This document shows, piece by piece, positions 36,188 to 47,410 of a DNA stretch of 64,000 bases. The notes below the pieces were generated by a model. It was not told the origin of the DNA, searched no databases, and worked only from the letters and a program-made list of their open reading frames with translations. Numbering within the stretch: the first letter of the stretch is position 1; every line of letters begins with the position of its first letter. The DNA comes from Eudromia elegans (lineage: Eukaryota > Chordata > Aves > Tinamiformes > Tinamidae). The translations under genes were made by a program, and so were the position numbers. The DNA lies in contig PTEX01000332.1 of assembly GCA_003342815.1 (NCBI GenBank), forward strand, positions 620,001 to 684,000, in the 5' to 3' direction.

Positions 36188-39100
36188 ATTCTCCCACACT
36201 GCAGATGCCAGGCATCAGTCCTCAGATTTTGCCCTGGTATGCAGACACTGTTTTTATTCATTCCAGTGTTTATATTCTGGCTTAAATTTAAGCAGCTACA
36301 TACTCTTTAGGCACACTTATGTGTATTTAACTGTCTTACTCCATTAAGGGCAAAAAGATATAGAGAGACCTTTTGCTCTCAACATATAATGGGTATGCCC
36401 AGTCATTTGTTGTTAGGGTTACAAGGAAAACCCTACATGCCTTTATCCCAAAGAACATCTCTCTCGAGAATAGGAAGTGTTAGTGATAATATTTGCCTTA
36501 AAATTGGAACTGGAGTTCTAGCACATAGACATTGCCTGCCAGAGCATTTAGGAATGAGGACACATTTTATAATATTAAATATTAAAGATACTTTATATTT
36601 TTTATGACAACTTCCATTTCTTTGGAGGCTCCCTTCTGGAACAGGTATTATCAGTTTTGAGATTTCATAGATGTGAAATCTAGACATGCAGGTCAAATAA
36701 GGTTTGCCCAAGTTCATACTTAGAAAGGGTCTTGAAAAGTCAACTATCTCTGGTTTTAGGAAGAGCAAGAGATATTTCGGCAGTTGCAGTATCAGCTAGA
36801 TGACATATATAGAGGGGACGACGTGACAATTCTTAAGATGGTATGTTGCATAGATTTTACCCCTGAATACTTCTATGAAGAAAATCTTATTTATATTAAA
36901 AAGGGGAAACTTGCATGCACTAAATATTTTCACATGAGATAATGGATTCTCAATTACAAATTCGTAAGAAAACAATCAAGTTTTTGAATTATGGAGACTT
37001 ATAGGAAATTTGGAAAGGCATTTCCCTTCTCTCCCTCCTCTCACCGTACTATTTTTTTAACTAAGAAATGTGTCAGTACTTATTTCTTACACAGTGTAGT
37101 TCACATATTACCATTAGATGAGACATAACAAGGATTTAACTAATTGACATTAGATTTCATTAGTTCCTAATCTCTCAAATAAGATAATATGAAAGTGAGA
37201 TAAATTTATAACAATATAATATCCAATTATGGTATAAACCAAAGTAGATATTTCACTATTTGAATATTCTTTCCTTCATTGATCTCTCTTTACGGTATCT
37301 GTCTTGCATTCCTCAGCAGTACATGAGGAAGACATTCCTCCTTCACAGGAACATCAGGAAAATTTCACAAGGCAGAATGAGGTGCTATGTTTATTTAATC
37401 AGGCCAGAAGTATGATCAACAGCCCCATGAGACATGTTTTATTTATATAACATGAATTGTCTTTATTTTTGCATAGCTAACGTCCTTCTTCTTATCTTTG
37501 AACTTCATTAGTGCTCTTCCATCATTGGAGTTCCACCTCTTGTGGAACTGGAGACATAAAAATATGAACAGAATTTAACTAAATTATGAGTATCATAATA
37601 AATAGTTTAACCATGCTGAGTTTCTTATTTCTGTCAAAGAAACTGTTTTTAAAGTTGAAGATTCCTTCCCTTAATTTTTCCTCTGTTTACAGTCCTAGAA
37701 GACAGAAGATATACAAATAAAATCCAGACCCACTGACCTAACACAGCTGCATTTATTGATATATCCAAGATCTCATGCAACATTCAGAGAATATTAAAAA
37801 ACCCACATTTTTTATAGTTTGAAAGCAGTTGGCCAGAGTTGTCTCTCCCTTAAATGGAGATGATGATGGCACTTCCTGGATATCAGTGGGGTTACAGAAA
37901 TTTACGCTAGTATAATTAAAGGTATGCGCGGCAGAGCATATTTAACTCTTATTTGTTTATGTATTGGACGGCACAGAAGCATGTATGAAATTCAGAGGTA
38001 TAGAAATTATTTTATGGACAACATCAGTGATATTATTATTTTCTAAGGTTAAATCTTACTCACAAACTTAAGTGAGGAGCTAAGCAGTTTCCTCCTTGAA
38101 ATGAGAAGAAAAAAAAAAAAAGTAGCACATCAGATATGGCCATAATAAAGACAGTAGTACTTATTGTCATTTATTATTTTTGCAGATTTATTTTTTCAAC
38201 TTCAACTTCAACTTTTTCATATTGTCCAAATATGTTTTAGTTTAGCTTTAATTTATAGCAATAAAAAGCAGTTACTCTATGTACAGAATGACTCTATAAT
38301 AAAACATATGTGGAAGAATGCAGATACATGGTATTAAAATCCTGTACCACAAATACAAATCCTAATGACCACTCAATGGTCACTACAGCAGTACACTCTT
38401 ACATAATTCAGGTGAAACCATATTTTAAGAACTAATAAAGAGAAGGGAAAAGCTGAATAACTTAGAACCAATTAAGAGAAATTTCATGTAGGCATACTAT
38501 GTTAAGGAAGCAGATAAAAATAAACCCAAGCAGGCTCAAGCTTCCTGAAGAGGAAGAAGTGATCTACATCAGTGTAAACATTGCACCTCCTGCCAAAGAG
38601 GACAAAGAAACTCCACTACTAATATCACAGTCCTTTCCAGTGTAGACCTCGGTTCTTCCTAAACATCGTCATTTCTGCTTGAAGCAGAGAGTCTTAGGAG
38701 ACATTAAAACTCTGGAAGAGTGAATTTAACCCGAAAGACAAAGAGGTAGATGCTAGGAAGATTTTTTACTTAATTTTTTTAACTGCAGCGTTGAAGCTTT
38801 TCTGTGTTATTTGGAACAAGAGTGCATGTTTTTGTACCTCAATCGATAATCTGCAATACTAGATGGTCGGTCTGCTGAAGGACAGATGTTCCAAGGGCCC
38901 TTTAGGACATTTTGAAATGCCTCCTGTTACTGCTGCCTCATGATGGGTAAGAGTTTCTGAGTTTCACATCATCCACCTATCTCTTTACACTGTGACAACA
39001 GGGAAAGTCATTAGGATGACACTTAGCCTCCTTCTATCTGCTGCTACTGCTGATGACCAGAGATATTCAAATCTACTTAAGTGGTCTAAGAGGTGACAAG

Positions 39101-39436
39101 CATGCAGAATATGAATGAAACATCAAGAAGAAGATAGGTGTGTTCAACATTTGAAAATAGGGTCCTGTTGTATTGTTTTGTCCTGGTAGATATCGAGAAA
39201 ATGGCTTGAAATGTAAGCTGAGGATATTTGACATATGGATAAAGAAACTATGCACCTCATAAGCCGAGACTCTTCATTAGTATGCTTACATCATAGTGTA
39301 TCACATTAAGAAGCACAGTGATTTGAAACTTTATCATCAAAAGGAGGTAGCAATTTAAGAATACTAAAACATAGCTAAATCTCCTATGAGTGGAGTCATA
39401 ATACTCACAGTTGCAGGATCTATTGGAAGACAAGGT
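36188..39436. other. AT-rich gene-free stretch
   Basis: No supported gene. The 111-codon minus-strand open frame at 36,433-36,768 has no recognisable domain and partly overlaps a possible MIR core, so I treat it as chance. The rest is unremarkable AT-rich sequence with an A-run near 38,110. Confidence 0.5.
36625..36735 (+). mobile_element. Possible ancient MIR (tRNA-derived SINE) core
   Basis: The order of short matches resembles the MIR core in plus orientation: a TATTATC-like start, then CATAGATGTGAAA (compare ACAGATGAGGAAA), then GGTCAAATAAGGTTTGCCCAAG (compare GGTTAAGTGACTTGCCCAAG), then TTCATACTTAGAAAG. Divergence is high, as expected for MIRs, which are known at low copy number in birds. 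This is a call from memory of the consensus and could be wrong. Confidence 0.4.
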
Positions 39437-39741
39437 TGTAGTGAGGCAGGGCATTGACCTCTTCTTCCAGAATAACTCAAGATAGGACAAGAGGAAATGG
39501 TCTCAAGTTTCACCAGGGGAGGTCCAGGTTAGACTTTAGGAGGAATTTCTACATGGAAAGAGTAGTCAAGTATTGGACCATGCTGCCCAGGTGAGTAACG
39601 GAGTCACTGTATCTGGCAGTGTTCAAGCAATGTCTAGATGAGTCACCTAGAGACATGGTTTAGCAGGTATGGGATTAAAGGGTTTATAGTTGGATGTGGT
39701 GATCTTGAATGTCTTTTCAAACCACAACGATTCTGTGATTA
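39437..39741 (+). mobile_element. CR1 LINE 3' fragment, about 300 bp, older copy
   Basis: It starts near GCAGGGCATTGACCTCTTCT and continues through GATAGGACAAGAGGAAATGG, CTCAAGTTTCACCAGGGGAG and GGAATTTCTACATGGAAAGAG. Then come the 3' UTR words GACATGGTTTAGCAGGTATGG and GGATGTGGTGATCTTGAATG, and it ends AACGATTCTGTGATT. Divergence from the CR1 pattern is clearly higher than for the copies at 1-694 and 34,688. The antisense open frame 39,257-39,490 overlaps its start and is not a gene. Confidence 0.9.
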
Positions 39742-42700
39742 TAGCTTTTGACCACCTTATATTCCATCTGCTTCAGATGCATAACTAAAAACAAGAGAAG
39801 GAGCAGTCAATATAAAACACTATAAACACTACAGTGATTATGCATCTGCACCAGAAAACTCTAACAAGCATGAAACACAGCCTGCAACAACACACATGCC
39901 ATGTTGTACGGACATGGCGCTGTGTGCTGTGATGCTTTTTGTACATGAAATAGGATGCCTTGGCTGAACAGAAAAACCTTCTGCTACCTGTCCCTGGGTC
40001 TGACCACGGCCGTCTAGAGTTTAGGTGAGGTCAAAGAGTCTAAAGAGATGCTCTGTAAGAAGTGATCACATTTTACTGAATATAGTATGAGCAAATCTGG
40101 AAAAGCCTTCTGGAGATTAGCATCAGTGCAGACTTCCCTTTTAAAATTACACTTTACACTCCTCTGTAGTTAAAATATTTACGAGAAGAATGACTGAAAC
40201 ACAAGTTTATTTTTATAAAGAATCTCTAGATTCAATACTGCTTAATCTTCATTTTTAATTAAAAATAGGAAAATAGGAGGAAATATTGAAAGATGGTCAG
40301 TTTCCTTGGTATGAAGACAGGCATCCATGGGCATTTGTAAAATTCTGTATCATTTGACCTTTTCATAAACACCACAGTGTGCCTATATTCTTTTCTATCT
40401 CTAGATAAAGGTCTACCTTTCTCATTCATCTTGATTTTTTTCATTAGGAGCATCCTCTACTCTTACCTTTCACAAACAGAACTCAGCAACTTCACTGCAT
40501 ACTGGAAAAGTCTGGAAAGGCTTAGTTCTTTTCCACTTAGAACAGTGTTAGTAATTTTTGCATCGAAAGCTCTGTTATAACACCATCGCTCCTATGCCAC
40601 TTAATCTCAAAATAATCCTATATACACCAGTATCTCCTGCAATAGCTGTCCTATGGTCCCTTTTCCATTCAAAAGGCTAGCATCAGCGAGGGAAGATAGA
40701 CATGCCTTGACTTACAACTGCACTTGATTATTTATAAAATGTAACTTCAAAAACTTTTTAACATGGTTCTTCCTATTTCAGTATTAAAAATGGTAAGACG
40801 TTTGTTACAATAATAAGAATTATGACAGACAGAGGAGTGAGGACATTACATAATGTGTAAATTTGCATTAAAGAATATTCATCAATTGGTAGAATGGCAA
40901 TAGGTAGACACAGTAAGAGGTAGCACAACTGACAAAGGGTCTTCTCGTGTTATTATTTTGACTGCTCACACGTGAAAATAATGAACAATCTTTGATGATG
41001 GAATAGGTGTACTGAAGCAAGCAGATTTACAGAAAAATAATTCTTGATTAAATATATTTCAGTCATATAATTTGCAGTACTTGTTAAACCTCAAAATTGC
41101 TAGTACCAATGATGCAACAGATCTGATCCCAATCTATAGAAAAGAGACTCTTCTAAATAAAGAACAAGGGGCTGAAAAATGCATGAGTCCTTAAAAATTT
41201 TGTATAATGGATCAGGAAGAACAAGGTCTGTGAAAACTTTTCAGAAGGAAACAAAAGAAAACAAAAAAATTAGTTAGATTAGTCAAACGTGACTTTTGTA
41301 CCTAGACCTAGATTCTGCTTTGCTGTTTCAGTGAAAAAGACTTTATAATATATGGGCTAATCCTCTGCAGTACTTCCGCGGTTTTATAGCTCCACTTTGC
41401 TCACATTTTCTTTTATGTTGTAATGGCAACTATAGATTAAACCCTTCTGAAATATTAGCTTTTTACAGACTCTGAAACATTTACATTTTCAGACACTTAT
41501 GTACTTCTTGCAATCTCTATAGCAATCAGTATCAATAAAAATTCAAAAACATGGGACTCCTTGAGATATCTTACAGTCTATCATTCCTGGTAAAGATTTC
41601 TGGTCATACTAAGCATAGCGTATCCTTTCAAAATTTTTTTTCCCCCCCTATATACTCCAGAGAACATTGCTTTCAAAGGTTACTTTAAGGTCAGAATTTC
41701 AGCATGTGATAAAAGGAGCTCATTCTTTATCTTGTAATGAGCTCAGTAGGTCCATTTGATGTAGATCAAACGGTCAAAAAGGAATCTTTCATCTCTTTTT
41801 CTCTTTTCTCTGACACTCATGTTCTCAGGCTAGTTTTGAGCTATTTCCATTTCTTTTTTTTTTTTTTTTTCCAAAATGCGCACTAATAATATGCAATATG
41901 CACTTTGTTTTGAGATATTTAGTTATTCTCATCATTTATCAGACACCTGACATGATTTATAAAGTAGTGACTTCCCCAGAAATAAGTTCGCTGATTGCAT
42001 TGATCAGCATAAATGCTACTTTTTAAACTGGTGTGGGAATATAGTCCCACATTGTAGTCCCACATTCATTTTAGTGAGCAAATGACAAAGCTATTATGAA
42101 ATGTAAAGTTAATAATAGGTTCCTGATTTTTTTTTCCCTCCCATCAAAACCTATTATTTCTGAACGCCAACTTCTAACATTGATACTAACAATTGATACT
42201 TCTGTCATGAGACATGTCATGTACTTCTACATGAGACATGTACCCTTCAGGTACATTGTTATTTCTGTGTCATGTTATTCCTTCCTCAGATATGTAATAT
42301 CCACTTATACGATACAGGTAAAATTTCATGCACAGAATCATCGTACAACAGTGATAAGGTCATTTTTCTGAAGAAAATTAACTCTGCATTTCTTCTATCA
42401 TTGCCTTTTTCAACACTGTGCATTTCCTAATGCTGATGCACTTCTGTCAATCCTCATTCGGCACACAGCACACTATTTAATCACTAGATTCCAAATTAAA
42501 TATGCAGGCAAGGATTTTCATGTTTGAAGCTTTACTCTTCCAAATCTGATTGGACATCTCCAACACTGTTGAATAGTGATTAGTTTCAAGAGCGTTGTCC
42601 AATATAGATGGAATTTAAAATTTTCTAATCCCACAGAGCAACTACCAATGCTTTCACAGAGATTGAGCATTTCTTGTCCCAGGCATTCAGTTGTTTATTA

Positions 42701-45174
42701 CTGTCAGCTGTTACTCTGCTCTTTTTACTGTAACTGGGGTGCACACACAGTGTTTTGAGTTAGGTCATCTTAAACACAGAATTTAGCTTTATGCACAAAT
42801 GCTAAGCAAGATCTGCACTAGCTATTTTTCAATTTACTTTCCTCTCTCTGTTCCAACTTTCATAACTAGAGCCAGTCTCACTCTCTAAATTTAATTCAAT
42901 AGCTGTGCCATTCCAGACTACCTAGGGATTGGATAAAAAAAAATCTCATTTTTCTTTGCTCTGTTTCCTTTTTCTGATTCCAATTTTGTGGCTGATCTCT
43001 AATTGTAGATTGTTTGAACCATTCACCATAACATATGATATCCTTGGCAATACTGAACAATACTTTTTAAAAATTGCTCACAGTTTTGGCCTTTTCTATA
43101 TGTGCAGTGACATTTCTTACGCAATTTTGCCATCTGTAGTACAAAATTAAAAGGAGGAGAGCAAGGTTGAAATCTTTATCATATCTAATATCCTATTACT
43201 TATCACTGATCAAGGATTCTCTCTTTGCTTCTTTTCAAATTTTCTACTGTCTTGATTTAGGAAAGAAATAGTTGATATGTGGAAAAAAATGATAGTGGTT
43301 TCCATGTGATTTACAAAATCTCCACTGCAACAAGATGATTGTGGAAAAGCATAAAAGTAAACTTTTGTATTTTTGTCAGTGCATCATCACTTTCAATATA
43401 GACACTAACAGAAATCCATTCTAGTATACTATCATCTAATAGACTGTAGATCTTTGTATGTTTTATCAAGATGAGTTGAAACCTGACATGCACTTATTTG
43501 CAATGAAATACTTATTTAAAACCTTTCAAAGCCTTCCATCTTACCATAACACTAAATAAATGACTTGAAATGGTGAAGAATATTATTCACATTATTCAAC
43601 TCCATTTTTCTGACTTTATCTGTACCTTATGTGTTCAAAAGGCAAATGGCCATACTTTAAGCTAGTAAAAGTCTTCATTAAAAATCACAGTATTTCACAG
43701 TGTTATTAGTACATCCACAGTTTTACCAATCAGGGTTTCATAATACTGACCAATAAAGCATGATAGTTAAAATGTTTCTCATGTTTTCTCAAAGGAAGAG
43801 ATGCCACAATGTTGATGTGAGTTACTGTCAGTGCTAGGCTAATACTCAGATTTAAACCAACAAAACAAAACAAACAAACAAAAATCTCCTAAAAGTCAAC
43901 CAAATTCCAATGTAAATCTGTCTTAAGATTCTGTAAAAGTTAGAAAAGGTGGAATTCCATCACCTCCCATTTTGTCATCAAATGTAGTGCCAATTTCACA
44001 TATTCTGTCAACAGAATAGCTAAAATTAAACAAAATCAGTATCATACAGTATTGTATTTAAATGCATTTTCTTTGTCTTATTATCGAATGCACAGCTCAA
44101 ATTACAGGATATGACCTTTGTATATTTTCTGTAAAAGCTTCACAAGAGCTTGCAACACATTCAAAAATCTCAAGAGATATCAGGGTGCTCTCTAGTCTTT
44201 CTTCAGCTTTTTCTCTGACAGTCTTTTAGAAAGCCTAGACAGTGTGTTTTCCCTGAATCCCTCTCCCAAAGCAAATAGCAATAAATATTTATTCTGATAA
44301 CTCCTTATTCAGGTATCATTCAAGGTTGTTCTCTCTTAACCACATATATAAAGTTGCCTCCTTCAATACATTATGAAATTATTCAATAGGACATTAGATG
44401 TTCTCAACATATAATATAGGAATAAGCACATGTCATTGTTGGTTAGAAGTCTCAGGGAATGTTTCCTAGAGCCACTATAATTTATTCTGAGGACAATTTT
44501 CTGAGTTCATATCCCATCCTGCTCTCCCAAACAAGGTTCATCAGAGATTAAGTGCTGATATAGCAACTATGGCTTCTTCACAGAAACTTCACTGAGTAAC
44601 TTTGGTATGAAACTGACCCTCCAGCCAGATATTATCAGCCTCCTTGTCCTTAGTGCACTCTTAATACAAGTATGCTGTCAAATTACGTTGTATCTTTGAA
44701 AGAAGGTACAGACTTTAACCTAAATCCTGTAACTATTTTGGGGATGTGAAAGGACAATGTGGACACGAAGTAGTTCCCCAGTATCTTGATAGAGGAATCA
44801 TTCAGAGTCAAACTGACCAGATACATGGGAACTGTGCAGTCTGCTTAGTATTTGAAGACAGATGGTAAGGCCAAATCTTCAAAAGTTACTGTACATTGAA
44901 TCAATCATTTAGAAGGCTCTAACGAGGAAGGAATGTTTCTGAAAGGAAACTGATGGAGTCCTTCTGCCTCAGACTTGTTCCAGCATGAATTCCACCTAGT
45001 GTTCTACCTTATTGCCCTTCCTAAGGAGGAGTCAATATTAGAATTTCTGTACTATCAGAGATATCATAACAGAGTTGAGATATTTCCCCAATTAGTGTCT
45101 ATTTAGTGATGTGTGAAAAAATATCACTTTTGATGAGTTAGGTAAGAGATAGCGATTATGTGAAGTAATGTACT
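39742..45174. other. AT-rich gene-free stretch
   Basis: No supported gene or element. Small open frames (for example 42,096-42,371, 91 codons) have no recognisable domain. There is a T-run near 41,860 and local duplications of ATGAGACATGT (about 42,206-42,242) and TAGTCCCACATT (about 42,042-42,067). Confidence 0.5.
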
Positions 45175-45425
45175 GAGAGAAACAGAATGCATTCTGAGAG
45201 TGCAAAGTGCAAGGTCATGTACTAAGGACTAACAGCAAGAAAGGAAATAGCAGTAAGAGAGAGAAGCTATTCATGCTGAAAGATAATGTTGGCAAAACGA
45301 CCAATGGGAATAAACTAGGCATGAACACATTTATGATGGAAATTAGGAGACTTTCATCCATCAGAAAAAAACATGTTGGAACAGCTTCCCAATAGTAATA
45401 TTGGAGAAAAAAAAATAAATGAAGC
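45175..45425 (+). mobile_element. Ancient CR1/L3-like LINE fragment
   Basis: Short ordered matches to the old CR1/L3-type ORF2 end found across amniotes: GAGTGCAAAGTGCAAGGTCATG, then GGAATAAACTAGGCATGAACAC, then ATGGAAATTAGGAGACTTTC, then CATCAGAAAAAAACATGTTGG and AACAGCTTCCCAATAG. The fragment is strongly decayed, with internal deletions and no open frame of note. The 62-codon frame at 45,207-45,395 lies inside it and is not a gene. Confidence 0.5.
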
Positions 45426-46644
45426 AGTTTTAAGCTTGATCAGTTTGGGAAAACTGATCATATATCTGGGCTGCCAGCAATATCAGGAGGTGGAATTGAG
45501 GATCTAAAGAATGGTTCCTCTGCATCTATATTCTACAGAGTAAGCGGTTCAAATAACTAGTATTTTTCATTATTTCTTAGTAAAGTGAATGGAATAAAAC
45601 ACAATCCCAAGGAGAGCCTTAGATAGAATTCCAAAAATCTAAATAAAAAAAGCCAATGGCATGGAAAGAGTCCACAGCACCTAGAAAGTAAATATTTGAA
45701 ACAATTAAGTGTATTTGATCTAGTGTAACTCAAAATGTCTTATATCTATATTCTTAAATCTGTTTTGGGTAAATTGAACTGCCCCTTTGCAATCAAGGAA
45801 GAGAAAATGGGATTTCTAGAAATTGATTTATCTGATCTATTTGAAATGTCTACTCTAGGATCTTTTTTTTTATCCATTTTATAATCTTTTCTTAAGCACT
45901 AGCTTGTCAACAATATAATAGAAGTTATCTCTTTTTAAAGATAAATATATCATTTAAGATTCATTTTAATCATCTTAAATCAGCTTCTTAATATATAAAA
46001 ATCTCTATTAAATGGATAGCTACAAGAAAACTGTAACTTTGGAAAATCAGATTTGTCACTTTAACTATGTAAAACATGATTTTAATAAATCTATGATTTC
46101 CTTACTAATAAGGAAGAAACCACATTCTCATTGTAAAGTGAGACAGGTGAACTAATTTTCTTCAGCAAGTGAGAAAACTAAAAGGAACTGAAAGGAAGGA
46201 AATGTCTGTTTGTTACTTTGAGGCATGGTGGTGCAAATGTTTTCTCAGATGAAAATAGCTTTCACTCATAGGTGGGCAGAATATCTGGGTACTCATGTCA
46301 GATTTTGAACTTGCGAACTGGAAATAAAGTAAATTCAAGGAGTGACTTTTCTCTTTGCTTTACTAACACAACTAGGGGAATAGGTCCAAATACAAAAACA
46401 GCATCCAGGGTATTGCTAAAATATTCCTTTAAAATTAAGAAGATCTATTTGACAGATATTAAGGGAGTTCAGTATCTAGTAAGAGCACAATTTATCATGG
46501 AAAGTAAGAAAGAAAAGTACACATCAAAAAAGCTCTAAAGGCCATTCAACCAAAAGTCATCTGCAATATCTATATATGAAGACATTGTAAACAGGGTTTA
46601 TGCTACCAGTATAGAAAGGGTTGGGTTAGACATGCCTAGCCTTT
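45426..46644. other. AT-rich gene-free stretch before the telomere-like block
   Basis: Nothing recognised. The plus-strand open frame at 46,272-46,538 (88 codons) has no recognisable domain. Just before the telomere-like block, GGGTTGGGTTAG (about 46,618-46,629) is a G-strand telomere-like word in the orientation opposite to the block that follows. Confidence 0.45.
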
Positions 46645-47282
46645 ACCGTAACCTCAGCCTAATCTTAACCTTAACTGTAACCTAAACCCAATCCTAACTC
46701 CAACCCCAAAAGGCAAACCTAAGATGAACCCTAAATGGTGGGTCTAATCCTAACCCTAACATAAACCTAACCTTAACACTAAACACTAAACCTCACCTTA
46801 ACTCTAATCCTAACCCTAACCAATAAGCCTAACCCTAAATCCTAACCCTAACCTAACTTTAACACTAAAACCCAAAACTAACCCTAACTGCTTAATCTTA
46901 AACCCTAACATTAACCCTAACTCTACCCTAAACCAAACCTGACCTAACCCTAAATGGTGTATATAACCCTAATCCTAAATAGCATGTCTAAACCTAACCC
47001 AAATCCTAATCTAACTCCACCCTTAAACCTCATGTCTAACCCTGTCCCTAACCCAACTCCATAACTCTAACCTAACCCTAACACCCAATACTGAATCCTA
47101 ACCTTAACTCTAACGCTAATCCTAAACCTGAGACCTAACCCCTAGGCATAACCCTCACCTGAATCCTAAAACCTAACCCTAACCGTAAAACCTAAACCTA
47201 ACCCTAAATTGAACCTTAACTCTAACTGTAATCCTAAACTCTAACTATAACTACAATTTTAACTGTACCCCTAACCCTAAAC
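46645..47282 (-). repeat. Degenerate interstitial telomere-like array (CCCTAA on plus strand)
   Basis: About 640 bp made almost entirely of CCTAA/CCCTAA/CTCTAA/CTTAAC variants, with 17 exact CCCTAA hexamers on the plus strand and none of the opposite orientation inside the block. The vertebrate telomere unit is TTAGGG, so the G-rich strand here is the minus strand. Spacers such as AATGGTG (twice) interrupt the array. Degeneracy is high, which argues for an old interstitial sequence rather than an assembled chromosome end. It is followed by a purine-rich tract at 47,316-47,410. Confidence 0.92.
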
Positions 47283-47315
47283 TTTTCTACATCTTTCAAT
47301 ATAAAGTCTGGATTC

Positions 47316-47410
47316 GGGAGGAAAAAAAAAAAGTGAAAAGAGTAGAGAGTAGGAGGGGAAGAGGTGGTAGAGAAGGGGAGAGAAAGGGAAAGACAGAGGA
47401 AAGAAAAGCA
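47316..47410. repeat. Purine-rich (GA/GGA) tract next to telomere-like array
   Basis: About 95 bp almost free of pyrimidines on the plus strand, with irregular GAGAG, GGGGAGAGAAAGGG and AAAGAAAAG words. The minus-strand open frame 47,234-47,428 (Ser/Pro/Phe-rich) is the low-complexity translation of this tract. Confidence 0.8.

Noticed and set aside
36433..36768. 111-codon minus-strand open frame, the longest outside the ERV and the CR1 at the window start.
   Set aside because: No domain, no homology recognised, no promoter or splice context, and it overlaps a possible MIR. Within chance for 64 kb.
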